Assembly: GCF_016652235.1 (NCBI RefSeq)
Contig: NZ_JAEPKU010000003.1
Span: 1 to 64,000, forward strand
Source of the DNA: Dysgonomonas sp. Marseille-P4677
Lineage (GTDB): Bacteria; Bacteroidota; Bacteroidia; Bacteroidales; Dysgonomonadaceae
DNA: 64,000 nucleotides
Direction of reading: 5' to 3'
Program-made: the position numbers and the translations under genes
Part shown: positions 26,954-37,286 of the stretch, one piece after another
Position numbering within the stretch: the first letter of the stretch is position 1
Layout of the letters: the number at the start of each line of letters is the position of its first letter
The notes under the pieces: generated by a model
Databases searched by the model: none
What the model saw: only the letters and a program-made list of their open reading frames with translations
Told to the model about the DNA's origin: nothing

Positions 26954-29044
26954 TTATTTTCCCCGTTTATTGTTTTCTTTCCTCTCAGGAAACTCGTATG
27001 CGATTTTACATTCGCTGTTTAGAACCAGATAAGCATCGAAGCGTTTTCCTGCTTTGCCGGTAAAACCTTTGAGAAGACGTGTCTTCCCCTCGGAAAGCAA
27101 TTCCATAAAAACATCATCACTTAATTTTTTCCCTCCGCAATTACGAAACATCACAAAATCGCAGGACTCATCCGGACATTTACATACGGACGAAAGAAAT
27201 CTTAGCCCTTGTTTTCCGCATTTAGGACAGGAATGAGAATTAGCTGAAAAGGATATATCAACATTTAATAGTTCTTCGGTAATCTGGCGGGTATATACTT
27301 CTATACCCTTGGAAAAGTTATCGGCATGCTGCTCTCCCCTTTCAATTTTCAGGAATGCATCTTCCCAATATCCGGTCATTTCCACATCGGCAATCCGTTT
27401 GTCTTTGACAATATCATATACGGAAAGGCCTTTTTCGGTAGGAACCAACGATTTCTTTTCACGACGGATATAATCACGGGTAAAAAGTGTTTCGATAATG
27501 GCAGCACGAGTAGCGGGAGTACCAATGCCACAGATTTTCAGAGCAAGCCTTTGTTCTTCGTTTTCGAGTTCCTTTCCCGCGGTTTCCATCGCACCAAGCA
27601 GTGAACTTTCCGTATGAAGAGGTTTGGGCTTGGTCTGTTTCTCTTGTAAACCTACGGACGATATGGAGTGTGTTTCTCCTTCGTGTATTTCCGGTAGTTC
27701 GACACCGTCATCTGCATCATTGTTTTTTTCATTCAGCACCTCACGCCATCCTTTGTGTTTTATTACCGAACCTTTGACTTCAAATTGTATATCACCAATT
27801 CCGAATGTTACAGCCGTCGTATCTTTAACACATAGTGAATGAAAGGCTTCCAGCATACGGGCTGCAACCATTTCATAAATGATACGTTCGTCTGACGACA
27901 AGCTGTCCGGCAGATTTTCGGTGATCAGTAAAGCATGATGATCGCTTACCTTTTTATCATCTACCGAACGGATATTTAAATTCGTCCCCGAAAGTTTTTC
28001 CGCACAGGCTGCAAATCGGGTGTATCTTTTCAGTTTATCAATCAATCCTCTTATTTCAAGAAACACGTCATCAGAAATGTATCTGCTCCCTGTTCTTGGG
28101 TAGGTCAGGAGTTTTGATTCATACAATTTTTGAGCAAGAGAAAGGGTTTTATCAGCCGAAAAACCGTGCTTGCTGTTCGCCTCCTTCTGTAAAGCAGTCA
28201 GATCGTACAAGAGAGGCGGCTCCTGTTTGGTTTCTTTACACTCTGTCTTTACAACTGAGACCTTATCCGCATGGCGTATCTGATTATAAAGTGATGTTAC
28301 CTCTGCCTTATCGAAAAACCGGTCTTTTCCTGTTGCCGTTACATTTTTCCCTGCAATGGAAGTTACAAGTTGCATTTGCCAGAACGACACGGGTTTGAAA
28401 TTTTTATTTTCCAGATAACGGCTGCATATCATCGCAAGTGTCGGTGTCTGGACTCTGCCCAGTGAATATACACCATTGCCTGCTGCGACACTCAATGCTT
28501 GTGAAGCGTTTATGCCAACCAGCCAGTCGGCACAACTTCGGGCTTCTGCCGCTGCATGGAGATTGTTGTAATCCGTTCCCGGCCTTAGTTTAATCAATCC
28601 TTCACGGATAGCCTTTTCTGTCAGTGAAGAAATCCAAAGACGTTCGAAATAAACATCCGAAGCCAGATAATCATAAATATAACGGAATATCAATTCTCCT
28701 TCGCGTCCGGCATCGGTAGCAACAATAATTTTTTCACATTGGACAAAAACCTGTTCTATGGTTTTCAACTGCCTGACGGCCGACGGGTCGTCTTTGTACC
28801 CTTTTTCAGCATGGATTTGTCGCGGGATTAACATAAATTCATGGGGGATAATGGGTAGATGCTCCCTCATAAATCCTTTTGCTCCGTAGTGTTCCGGTAA
28901 TGCGAGCTGTACCAGATGTCCGAAAGCCCATGTAACAAGGTAGTCGTTACCTTCCATGTAACCGTCCCTTTTTGTGTTGGCTCCTACTATCGCCGCTATT
29001 TCACGGGCTACACTCGGTTTTTCTGCTATAATAGCTATTTTCAT
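26954..29044 (-). CDS. topB: DNA topoisomerase III (type IA)
   Basis: This 696-residue enzyme has an N-terminal Toprim domain with AEKPS (E8) and DAGREGE at 111-117, the cleavage region with YPRTGSRY at 315-322 (nucleophile Y315), and a C-terminal zinc-finger-like CPKCGKQG with later Cys pairs near 620. It relaxes or decatenates DNA with single-strand passage. In CTnDOT the related Exc protein is a type IA topoisomerase in the excision operon. Here the gene lies upstream of DUF1896 and the methylase/helicase, suggesting a DNA-processing block. The recurring motif precedes its ATG. Confidence 0.95.
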   Translation of the reverse strand: MKIAIIAEKPSVAREIAAIVGANTKRDGYMEGNDYLVTWAFGHLVQLALPEHYGAKGFMREHLPIIPHEFMLIPRQIHAEKGYKDDPSAVRQLKTIEQVFVQCEKIIVATDAGREGELIFRYIYDYLASDVYFERLWISSLTEKAIREGLIKLRPGTDYNNLHAAAEARSCADWLVGINASQALSVAAGNGVYSLGRVQTPTLAMICSRYLENKNFKPVSFWQMQLVTSIAGKNVTATGKDRFFDKAEVTSLYNQIRHADKVSVVKTECKETKQEPPLLYDLTALQKEANSKHGFSADKTLSLAQKLYESKLLTYPRTGSRYISDDVFLEIRGLIDKLKRYTRFAACAEKLSGTNLNIRSVDDKKVSDHHALLITENLPDSLSSDERIIYEMVAARMLEAFHSLCVKDTTAVTFGIGDIQFEVKGSVIKHKGWREVLNEKNNDADDGVELPEIHEGETHSISSVGLQEKQTKPKPLHTESSLLGAMETAGKELENEEQRLALKICGIGTPATRAAIIETLFTRDYIRREKKSLVPTEKGLSVYDIVKDKRIADVEMTGYWEDAFLKIERGEQHADNFSKGIEVYTRQITEELLNVDISFSANSHSCPKCGKQGLRFLSSVCKCPDESCDFVMFRNCGGKKLSDDVFMELLSEGKTRLLKGFTGKAGKRFDAYLVLNSECKIAYEFPERKENNKRGK

Positions 29045-29062
29045 ACTGTTTATTTTATTGAA

Positions 29063-29081
29063 TTTGAATTAATTTGTGGAT
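29063..29081 (-). repeat. Recurring motif copy upstream of topB
   Basis: The minus strand reads ATCCACAAATTAATTCAAA, 18 bp before the topB ATG, in the same orientation as the gene. Confidence 0.7.
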
Positions 29082-29102
29082 TTATTGAAAAGAAAAAGGA
29101 GA

Positions 29103-30503
29103 TTACATTTTTCTCCCTTTGGATTTATCAGGATGGTCCTGTTTCAAATCTTCCGCTTCTTTCTTTTCCTGTCTCTCATGCTGTTGTACTGTAGGCTGGT
29201 TCTGCCCCTGTTTCATCGGTTCATCCACATTCTTGTTGACTTCCGTTTTTGCTCCTTCGTTGTTAGCGGCAACCTGTATCTTGTGGCGATTATCAGGAGT
29301 AACAAGCCCTGATTTTAAGGCTTCCTTATATTGACCGGGAAACATAAAGTCGATCTTGCCCTGTGCTTTATTCAAAGTCATATACCCGCTGTAATCCTGC
29401 CCATTCCTGTCTTTCATTCCGGAAACATAGACTGTATAACCATCTTCAAGGCTTGCTTTTTGGTCGTTATTCAATCTGACCTTACGAAAAGTATCCGGTA
29501 TTTCTCCCTGCCTAATCTTCTCATTTTGATTGTGTGCCTGCTGTTGTGTTTCGGGAAAATAAAATTCCAGTCCCCGTTTATCAGCATTAACCTGTACGGT
29601 TGCATTGAAGGGTTTCTGATTTTTGGAAATCATATTTTCAATATACACGCCCTTTCCTTCCCTCAGTTCCTGTTTCTGTAGTTCGGAGAGCTTTACACCT
29701 TTTAGTTCGTCGGGGATTTTTATCTTTCCGGCATTAAGCAATACCAGTTCATTGGTCAGTTTATCAACCGACACATAAGCATTGATCGTTTTATCCTCTC
29801 CGACATTGAACTCAATCAATCGTCCTGCATTTCCTGTTTTAAGAAGATTTGTTTTGTCTTCTTCCGTAAGCAGAGTCCCATAAAAAGGCTGATCCAGTTC
29901 CGGTTGCTGGCGAACGGAATGTATACGAAGATTTAACTCTCCTTCGGTATTTTCACGAAAAGACAAGCGGGCATCTGTCTGAATATGGATACCGCCGACG
30001 TCCCCTTGTATGGGGAAAAGCACAGGAGACTTTTGCCAGTTAAGCATCTTATCCAATGAATTGGTACTGACAAGCTGTTCACGCATGATCCCTATACCCT
30101 TCAGCTGTTCCCAATTGATACGGGATTCATCTATCGGCTGATACTGTTTCGGAGAAAAGTCCTCCGGTACAAGCCTGTGTTCATCCAACATTTGTTTGTT
30201 AACCGGATTTTCAGGATTCTTCAACAACTCCTGTAAACCGATAACCATATTTTCCATTTTATCCAGTGGCAGTTTGAAAAAATGGAAGCGGGTCGGCTCT
30301 TTCACCTGACGCATAAAGTTCTCAAAGAAGTTTTCCAACACATCACCGTGCTTGTCAAGCTTTATGAAATCCGGCTCATTTTTTACATCTGGCTTAACCG
30401 TTTTGAGGGTTCCGTCCCTGTTTAGCCCTGTAACGGCTTTAAGCTCGTTACTTTCTTTTTCTACGACCAGCAATACTTCATGGTCATTCAAATTTTCATC
30501 CAT
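29103..30503 (-). CDS. DUF4099/DUF3945 domain protein
   Basis: This 466-residue protein has an N-terminal part with DHEVLLVVEKESNELKAVTG, then a DUF4099-like region near 120-230 (NWEQLKGIGIMREQLVS, LDKMLNWQKSPVLFPI), and two DUF3945-like repeats (LRIHSVRQQPELDQPF region; GVKLSELQKQELREGKGVYI and VRLNNDQKASLEDGYTVYVS). The tail is charged and Gln/Glu/Lys-rich. The family is nearly limited to Bacteroidetes conjugative elements, where it sits upstream of topB as here. It is presumably a DNA-processing or accessory protein. The function is unknown. Confidence 0.85.
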   Translation of the reverse strand: MDENLNDHEVLLVVEKESNELKAVTGLNRDGTLKTVKPDVKNEPDFIKLDKHGDVLENFFENFMRQVKEPTRFHFFKLPLDKMENMVIGLQELLKNPENPVNKQMLDEHRLVPEDFSPKQYQPIDESRINWEQLKGIGIMREQLVSTNSLDKMLNWQKSPVLFPIQGDVGGIHIQTDARLSFRENTEGELNLRIHSVRQQPELDQPFYGTLLTEEDKTNLLKTGNAGRLIEFNVGEDKTINAYVSVDKLTNELVLLNAGKIKIPDELKGVKLSELQKQELREGKGVYIENMISKNQKPFNATVQVNADKRGLEFYFPETQQQAHNQNEKIRQGEIPDTFRKVRLNNDQKASLEDGYTVYVSGMKDRNGQDYSGYMTLNKAQGKIDFMFPGQYKEALKSGLVTPDNRHKIQVAANNEGAKTEVNKNVDEPMKQGQNQPTVQQHERQEKKEAEDLKQDHPDKSKGRKM

Positions 30504-30713
30504 ATAAAATAACTGTTTTATAGTTACATCTACGTTAATGCAACTGAACAGCGAAAGTAGGACGGGAAAATGATTAAAATACGGATTTGAAAATGGGTGG
30601 TAGTGTTTGGCAGTTCAGTGGTTGTATACAAGCTGGAAATTCGCTTTTGTTAGGAGAATTTTGTATTTATAGATATCTTTTTAACAAAAAAACTTTATAT
30701 CATAATATTTTTC

Positions 30714-30721
30714 TATTTTTG
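30714..30721 (+). promoter_or_regulatory. -7 box upstream of the methyltransferase gene
   Basis: TATTTTTG fits TAnnTTTG and ends 18 bp before the ATG at 30740. No clear -33 element is seen. The surrounding 30504-30739 gap is AT-rich without a gene. Confidence 0.45.
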
Positions 30722-30739
30722 TAAAACAATCTAATAAAT

Positions 30740-32035
30740 ATGGCATTAAATTTCATAGACTTATTTGCTGGTGCAGGTGGATTATCCGAAGGTTTTATCA
30801 GAGCAGGGTATACACCTTTAGCTCATATCGAAATGGATAAATATGCTTGTGATACCTTAAGAACCCGTGCTGCTTTTCATCATCTAAAAGCTCAAAATCA
30901 ACTTCATATTTATAAAAAATATTTGCAGGAGAAGCAAGAAAAGGAGGATGGAAGCAAGCTTTGGAGACAAGTTCCCCAAGAAGTTATAGACACCGTCATT
31001 CATGATACCATTGGAGAAGAAACAATAGAAAATATTTTTCAGGAAGTAGATGAATTGAAAGGCGAAGAACAAGTCGATATAATAATTGGAGGACCTCCTT
31101 GTCAAGCATATTCTGTCGCAGGCCGTGCGAGAATGGGTAAAGCAGTAGAGGATGATCCTCGCAATGAACTATATTTATATTATGTAAAGTTTCTGGAACG
31201 CTACCAACCAAAAATATTTGTATTTGAAAATGTTTTAGGCATTCGGACTGCAAAGAAAGGTGAACCACTGAAAGACCTTACTCGATTGGTAGAGCAAGCA
31301 GGTTATAAAATGGAAGTAAAAATCCAACTTGCTTCTGAGCATGGTGTATTACAGAATCGTCAAAGAGTTATTATTGTTGGCTGGAAGATACATGACGAAA
31401 ATGGGAACTTGACAAAATTTCACTATCCTGAATTAACCCCCGAGATAAATAAACACGAGGTTCTGAAAGATTTATTTTGCGATTTGCCTGAAAGAAAGCA
31501 TGGGGAGGGGCAGTTATGTTCACCAGTAAAATATACAAAACCTCTTTCAGAGATGGAGTATTTAATAAAATCAGAAATTAGAAACAGTATTTTTGATTTT
31601 ACCACTCAACATATTGCCCGTCCAAATAACGAAAATGATCGGGAGATTTATAGTATGGCAGTCGAAATGTGGTTAAAAGATCGCAAAAGGATTGATTACT
31701 CAAAAATCCCGTCTCGTTTACAACATCACAAAAACAAGGAAACTTTTCTTAACCGCTTTCAAGTAGTTGATCCATACGGGTGTTGTCATACCGTTGTTGC
31801 CCATATTGCAATGGATGGTCATTATTACATTTATCCTACCTTAAATCCAACCATAGATAATGTTCGTTCCATAACTGTACGCGAAGCTGCACGTCTACAA
31901 TCTTTTCCCGATGACTATTATTTTGAAGGTAGTCGAAGTGCGGCATTTAAACAAATCGGCAACGCTGTTCCTGTGGTCTTGGCACATAAAATTGCATTAG
32001 AACTACAAAAGCAGTTTGAGAATGAATTACAGTAA
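30740..32035 (+). CDS. C5-cytosine DNA methyltransferase
   Basis: This 431-residue enzyme has the ordered motifs of m5C methyltransferases: DLFAGAGGLSEGF (I, residues 7-19), GGPPCQAYS with catalytic C121 (IV), FENV at 162-165 (VI), QNRQRV at 205-210 (VIII), and VREAARLQSFPDDY then IGNAVP near the end (IX and X). A helical insertion of about 60 residues lies between motifs I and IV. It should modify a host-protecting sequence for the restriction-like operon it heads. The next gene overlaps by 14 bp. A Vsr gene at the other end fits a C5-methylation system. The target sequence cannot be read from the protein. Confidence 0.95.
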   Translation: MALNFIDLFAGAGGLSEGFIRAGYTPLAHIEMDKYACDTLRTRAAFHHLKAQNQLHIYKKYLQEKQEKEDGSKLWRQVPQEVIDTVIHDTIGEETIENIFQEVDELKGEEQVDIIIGGPPCQAYSVAGRARMGKAVEDDPRNELYLYYVKFLERYQPKIFVFENVLGIRTAKKGEPLKDLTRLVEQAGYKMEVKIQLASEHGVLQNRQRVIIVGWKIHDENGNLTKFHYPELTPEINKHEVLKDLFCDLPERKHGEGQLCSPVKYTKPLSEMEYLIKSEIRNSIFDFTTQHIARPNNENDREIYSMAVEMWLKDRKRIDYSKIPSRLQHHKNKETFLNRFQVVDPYGCCHTVVAHIAMDGHYYIYPTLNPTIDNVRSITVREAARLQSFPDDYYFEGSRSAAFKQIGNAVPVVLAHKIALELQKQFENELQ

Positions 32036-33488
32036 ATTTAATAAAGTGGAGGCTATCCCTGAGGCAGCTTCAATGATTGAAACATTTAGAGCTATTGGAT
32101 ATAGTCTTGAAACCGCTATTGCTGATATAATCGACAATTCTATTTCTGCGAATGCAAAAAATATTCATATAAACCGTCTCTGGCGAGGAGGAAAGTCTGT
32201 TATTACCATAAAAGATGATGGTGATGGAATGAACGGTAATGAGTTAATCCAAGCCATGCGTCCTGGCACTCAAAATCCTCTATCTGACCGCTCTGAAAAT
32301 GATTTGGGGCGTTTTGGTCTAGGTTTGAAAACAGCCTCTTTTTCGCAGTGTCGTAAACTATCAGTTCTCAGCAAACGTAAAGGTTATATCCCTGTTTTTT
32401 GGGCATGGGATCTGGATTATGTCGCTAAAAGTAAGAGATGGGAACTGATCCAATGGATGCCTGAAGAATTTCTAAATGAATTGGATAATATGCAGTCAGG
32501 AACACTTGTTGTCTGGACTGATTTAGATAGAATTTTACCATTGCAAACAGCAGAAACAGACGAAAATGCTAAACGAAAATTTTCTGCTTCATTGGATAAA
32601 GTTAAAAATCATATTGCCATGACTTTTCACAGGTTTATCGAAGAGAAAGCAATAAAGATATTCTGGAATGAGCACGAAATTGAAGCATGGAATCCATTTT
32701 GCACAAATGAAAACAAAACTCAAATAAGAGAAACAGAATACATTAACGGGGGAGCAATAATGAAAGGCTATGTCTTACCCCACAAAAATAATTTTTCAAC
32801 CGAACAAGCCTACAAAAAGGCAGAAGGAATTAACGGTTACCCCGCTATGCAGGGCTTTTATGTTTATCGTGGTAAACGTCTATTATTAGCAGGCGATTGG
32901 TTAGGATTATTCCGTAAGGAAGAACATTATAAGTTAGTACGCATACAGATTGATCTGCCAAATAAATTGGATACTGTGTGGCAGATTGACATAAAAAAGT
33001 CAAAAGCATACCCACCCATAGTTTGCAGAGAACAGTTAGGGTCTTATGCAAAGAGAGTTAGAAATATTGGTAGCGAAGTTTATCGCCATAGAGGTAAAAT
33101 TTTGAAACAAAGAGCAGGAGAGGATTTTCAACCACTTTGGCTAGAGAAGAAAAAGGATAATAAATGGTCATTTGTAGTTAATCGCAAGCATTTAATCATT
33201 CAAGATTTGAAAAGTCTGGCAAAAGAGAAACCTGAACAAGCTATAGAAAAACTGTTGAATTTTCTGGAAGAAACTATTCCGACTAAAACGATTTATATTA
33301 ATGAGGCACAAGGGGAAGAGACACAGACTCCTCCCTTTTCCAATGTAGATCCAAACCTTATAAAAGACGTACTTGTATTAATGTACAATAATCAAATTGC
33401 ACAAGGAAAAACACCAGCACAAGCAAAAGCCTTATTAAAAACACAAGAACCTTTTAATAATTACGAAGGTTTAATCGAAGAACTATAA
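32022..33488 (+). CDS. GHKL ATPase, MORC/MutL-like, of a restriction-like system
   Basis: This 488-residue protein has the GHKL ATP-binding motifs: the N-box IADIIDNSISANA near 34-46, DDGDGM at 65-70 and GRFGLGLKTAS at 96-106. A TTG two codons upstream is possible, but the ATG is standard. Proteins of this kind were linked to eukaryotic MORC ATPases and are found with Z1, AIPR and DNA methyltransferase genes. The ATPase probably acts as an ATP-driven clamp on DNA. The start overlaps the methyltransferase stop by 14 bp, and the next gene starts on the last base of its stop codon, so the operon is tightly coupled. Confidence 0.85.
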   Translation: MNYSKFNKVEAIPEAASMIETFRAIGYSLETAIADIIDNSISANAKNIHINRLWRGGKSVITIKDDGDGMNGNELIQAMRPGTQNPLSDRSENDLGRFGLGLKTASFSQCRKLSVLSKRKGYIPVFWAWDLDYVAKSKRWELIQWMPEEFLNELDNMQSGTLVVWTDLDRILPLQTAETDENAKRKFSASLDKVKNHIAMTFHRFIEEKAIKIFWNEHEIEAWNPFCTNENKTQIRETEYINGGAIMKGYVLPHKNNFSTEQAYKKAEGINGYPAMQGFYVYRGKRLLLAGDWLGLFRKEEHYKLVRIQIDLPNKLDTVWQIDIKKSKAYPPIVCREQLGSYAKRVRNIGSEVYRHRGKILKQRAGEDFQPLWLEKKKDNKWSFVVNRKHLIIQDLKSLAKEKPEQAIEKLLNFLEETIPTKTIYINEAQGEETQTPPFSNVDPNLIKDVLVLMYNNQIAQGKTPAQAKALLKTQEPFNNYEGLIEEL

Positions 33489-36289
33489 TGAGTGATAATT
33501 ACCAAATAGCCATAGAGATATGCCAAAGTATAATTGGCCGAAAAACAAGTGTTACAGACGATGAAATAAACGAAGCCATTGTCAAGGTCAAAATAATTTA
33601 CTCGGACGTTGATGCTGTGAAACTGAAAAATGATTTACTTTCAATGTATAGTGTTAAGATTGATACTTTCCAAATTCTGGAAGGCAGGGAGCGTCGTGAA
33701 CCTTGGCTGAAGGACTTCAAGGCTAATCAAAAAACCAAATGGGCATTTTGGACTCGCTATACTGAATATCTAGAGAAACAAAAGAAGTTTCCTCCGACTG
33801 TTATTTTGCAGCTGGATGAATTGACAGACAAAGTGCTCGATAAACTTTTTAACCCTCAACGATCTGAAATTCAGATATCAAAAAAGGGACTTGTTGTTGG
33901 GCAAGTTCAATCCGGTAAAACTGCTAATTACACAGGATTGATCTGTAAAGCAGCAGACACGGGATTCAATCTGATTATTGTTTTGGCTGGTATTCACAAT
34001 AATCTTCGCAGTCAAACTCAAAATCGTATTGATGAGGGATTTTTAGGCTTTGACACACAATATGAAAGAGCCTATACGATGAATAAAACAACAAAAATAG
34101 GTGTTGGCTTAATCCCTGGATTTGAAAATGCTATTGCAAACTCATATACTACAAGTTTGGAAAAAGGCGACTTTACCAGTAGAGCAACAAATACAGCAGG
34201 TTTCAATTTCAATGCACCTCAGCCCATTTTGTTGGTTGTAAAGAAAAACGCTTCCGTTCTCAAACGCTTATATAATTGGTTACATACGCATACGCAAGCA
34301 ACAAGCGAGAAAATTTCCAATAAATCACTTTTGATTATTGATGATGAAGCCGATAACGCTTCAATCAATACCAACAGAAAAGAGTTAGATCCTACAACAA
34401 TAAATAAAAATATCTGTAGTATCATCTCTCTCTTCAATCGCTCTGCTTATGTTGGTTATACGGCTACACCTTTTGCTAATATTTTCATCCCGCAAAATGA
34501 AGACGACTTATTTCCACGTGATTTTATTATTAATATTCCAGCACCTACGAATTATATTGGGCCTGAGAAAGTTTTCGGAACATCAATAATCCCTGATGAT
34601 ACAGACAACGATTTATTGCCAATTGTTTGTCCTATAAAAGATTATGACTTTTTTGTTCCGCAAGGTCACAAAAAAGACGATGACAAACCGTCTTTCTCAG
34701 ACATTCCTGAATCACTGAAAACAGCGATTAAATGTTTTATTGTTACTTGTGCAATCCGTATAGCACGGGGTCAGGGTGCAAAACACAATTCTATGCTGAT
34801 TCACATTTCGCGTTTCCAAATGTGGCAAAACCATATTAAAGAATTGGTGGAAGATTTATTTAACTATTATAAACACGAGATAGAAGCAAACGATGCCCTT
34901 ATTTTGGAAGAATTTCGTAGAGTTCTAGAAAACGATACAGCCAATTACAAATCTCACAAAACTGTTACAACTGAAATTAAACAATCAAAACACGGCGAAA
35001 TTGATAAAAATTTAATTGTTCATTCATGGGAAGAAATCAAACCACTACTTTATAAGGCTGTCCAAAAAGTTGAAATAAAATCAATCAATGGTACCTCCGG
35101 TGATTGCCTGACATACTATGAAAACGAAAAAACAGGCGTTTCTGTAATTGCAATCGGTGGAGATAAACTTTCACGAGGCTTAACCTTGGAAGGGCTTTCT
35201 GTAAGTTACTTTTTACGTGCCTCAAAAATGTACGATACACTTATGCAAATGGGACGATGGTTTGGCTATCGACCGGGTTATGTAGATTTATGCCGTCTAT
35301 TTACGAGTGGGGAATTGAATGAATGGTTTAGACATATTACTATTGCAAGTGAAGAATTGCGATCTGATTTTGACTATCTGGCAAGTATAAATGGAACACC
35401 GGAAGATTATGCATTGAAAGTTAGAAACAGTCCAGGACAATTGCAGATTACGTCTATCTCTAAAATGAGATATACCAAGCAAATAGAGGTTTCGTGGGCA
35501 GGTAGACTGATAGAGACCTATCAACTGCCGATGGACAAGGGATCAAAGAAAAAAAATCTCATAGCAACAGATAATTTTCTAACCTCGCTTGGATCAGGAG
35601 AAAGCAAAGGAAACAATTATTTATGGCGTGACGTCTCTCCCGATGACATCTGTGATTATTTTGCCAAGTTCAAAGTTGCAGATAGTTTGAAAAAAGTAGA
35701 TTTGGATTTGATAAACAGCTATATTCAGGAACTCGTCAAGAAAAATGAATTAACCTCATGGCGTGTAGTTTTAATGAATAAAAAAGACAAAGCAGAAGCA
35801 ATCCATACTTTTTCGAATGGTATAAAAGTAGGTTGCTTTGATCGTAACCGCGCCGATGATACAAACTGGACCACATATTATATTCGTAAAAATCATATTG
35901 TTGGTAATCAAAAAGATGAATTTATTGATTTAGACAGTAATTTATTAGACGCAGCATTGAGACGCACAAGACAAGTGAAAAAGAATTGGTCAGAAAAGGA
36001 GTATCCAGCCCCTGAAATTGTTCGCCAAGAATTTCGCCCTCGAACAAATCCACTTTTGTTGATTTATCCACTTAATCCAGAATGTGCCAATATTAAAGAC
36101 AGACAAGGCAACATTATTCCAGAGACTGTAACGTATCACAAAAATGACGAGCCGTTTATAGGCTTTGCAATTTCATTTCCGAATAGTGAAAAGTACAATG
36201 CGATTTCTTATACGGTAAATCAGATTGCTGAATTTAAGGAAACAGAAGATTTATTTGACAGCGAAAATGATAATATCTATGACGAATAA
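33488..36289 (+). CDS. Z1 domain protein (superfamily II helicase-like ATPase)
   Basis: This 933-residue protein has a P-loop GQVQSGKT at 138-145, a DEAD-like LLIIDDEAD near 284, YVGYTATPFANIF near 320, then GGDKLSRGLTLEGL and QMGRWFGYRPGY with the arginine finger near 590. This is the Z1 domain found in R-M-like and abortive-infection loci. It is expected to translocate on or unwind DNA and feed the nuclease encoded next. The nuclease gene starts 11 bp before its end. No nuclease motif is seen in Z1 itself. Confidence 0.9.
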   Translation: MSDNYQIAIEICQSIIGRKTSVTDDEINEAIVKVKIIYSDVDAVKLKNDLLSMYSVKIDTFQILEGRERREPWLKDFKANQKTKWAFWTRYTEYLEKQKKFPPTVILQLDELTDKVLDKLFNPQRSEIQISKKGLVVGQVQSGKTANYTGLICKAADTGFNLIIVLAGIHNNLRSQTQNRIDEGFLGFDTQYERAYTMNKTTKIGVGLIPGFENAIANSYTTSLEKGDFTSRATNTAGFNFNAPQPILLVVKKNASVLKRLYNWLHTHTQATSEKISNKSLLIIDDEADNASINTNRKELDPTTINKNICSIISLFNRSAYVGYTATPFANIFIPQNEDDLFPRDFIINIPAPTNYIGPEKVFGTSIIPDDTDNDLLPIVCPIKDYDFFVPQGHKKDDDKPSFSDIPESLKTAIKCFIVTCAIRIARGQGAKHNSMLIHISRFQMWQNHIKELVEDLFNYYKHEIEANDALILEEFRRVLENDTANYKSHKTVTTEIKQSKHGEIDKNLIVHSWEEIKPLLYKAVQKVEIKSINGTSGDCLTYYENEKTGVSVIAIGGDKLSRGLTLEGLSVSYFLRASKMYDTLMQMGRWFGYRPGYVDLCRLFTSGELNEWFRHITIASEELRSDFDYLASINGTPEDYALKVRNSPGQLQITSISKMRYTKQIEVSWAGRLIETYQLPMDKGSKKKNLIATDNFLTSLGSGESKGNNYLWRDVSPDDICDYFAKFKVADSLKKVDLDLINSYIQELVKKNELTSWRVVLMNKKDKAEAIHTFSNGIKVGCFDRNRADDTNWTTYYIRKNHIVGNQKDEFIDLDSNLLDAALRRTRQVKKNWSEKEYPAPEIVRQEFRPRTNPLLLIYPLNPECANIKDRQGNIIPETVTYHKNDEPFIGFAISFPNSEKYNAISYTVNQIAEFKETEDLFDSENDNIYDE

Positions 36290-37286
36290 TAATCACATCT
36301 CAGAAATATGGGAAGCATTGGAGGAGGAAAAGAATGTAGGACTTGTAAAACGGCTTTACTCTAGCGATGTATCTCTTCATATTTATGGAACATTCCAATA
36401 CCCTGAAAGATATTACGGCGTGGCTTTTACATTCAGTAACAACATACGTATTGATACTTCTCCATTTGATAACCTGCGAGAGTTGAAAGTCATGTATTTG
36501 GCCGATACAACTTTCTCCAATTCCCGTTTATTGATAATACAACTTGTACATCCAAATAGTCGAGATGTTTTTGCCATACTTTGTGAAAATTTGATACAGT
36601 CGGTTATTCGATTGAATACAGAACAGAATATTAGCCGTAAAATTGTCAATCAGTTAGAGAAGTGGAAAACACTATTTGAGAAAAACAACTCTACTGGATT
36701 AACTCCAGCCGAACAACAAGGTCTTTTTGGGGAACTGCATTTCCTGCAAAAATTTCTTTCATGTCAAAATACCAATTTAAGCAAAGTATTGCTCACCTGG
36801 GTCGGAGGAGATAAGGCACTGCGCGATTTTCAAGGCAACAATTGGGCAGTTGAAGTCAAAACCACCTCAACAAACAATCCGCAAAAAGTTATGATAAACG
36901 GAGAAAGACAATTGGATGAAACATTGTTCGAAAATCTCTTTTTATTTCATTTTTCTATCGAAGTATCAAATGGCAATGGGCAAACGCTTAGTCAAAAAGT
37001 TGCTGAAATTCGAAAAAATCTCGAAAATGACACACCTGCTTTATCAATATTTAAAGTAAAACTGCTTGAAGCTGGTTATTTGGATAAACACGAGGCAATT
37101 TATCAAAACCGATTTTATCAAGCCAGAGACGAGAATTATTACAAAATTGAAGCTGATTTTCCAAGAATAAAGGAGAAAGAGTTGAGAAAAGCAGTATGTG
37201 ACGTAAAATATTCAATTATTCTTGCAATGTGCGACGAATATCTGATTTCAGAAAATCAAATTTTTACAGCAATCAAAGAATTATGA
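36279..37286 (+). CDS. PD-(D/E)XK nuclease of the Z1/MORC-like system (DUF4420)
   Basis: This 335-residue protein starts at the ATG at 36279 (open further upstream to 36225, inside the Z1 gene). Candidate active-site residues are E152 (GLFGELHFL), D183 (ALRDFQG) and E192-x-K194 (AVEVKTTS), the PD-(D/E)XK order. It is the probable cutting subunit of the operon. It overlaps the Z1 stop by 11 bp, and its TGA overlaps the next ATG (ATGA), so stoichiometry is likely to be controlled by coupling. Confidence 0.85.
   Translation: MTNNNHISEIWEALEEEKNVGLVKRLYSSDVSLHIYGTFQYPERYYGVAFTFSNNIRIDTSPFDNLRELKVMYLADTTFSNSRLLIIQLVHPNSRDVFAILCENLIQSVIRLNTEQNISRKIVNQLEKWKTLFEKNNSTGLTPAEQQGLFGELHFLQKFLSCQNTNLSKVLLTWVGGDKALRDFQGNNWAVEVKTTSTNNPQKVMINGERQLDETLFENLFLFHFSIEVSNGNGQTLSQKVAEIRKNLENDTPALSIFKVKLLEAGYLDKHEAIYQNRFYQARDENYYKIEADFPRIKEKELRKAVCDVKYSIILAMCDEYLISENQIFTAIKEL

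Noticed and set aside
26791-27063. 90-residue plus-strand frame across the topB end
   Set aside because: It is mostly antisense to topB and includes the terminator hairpin.
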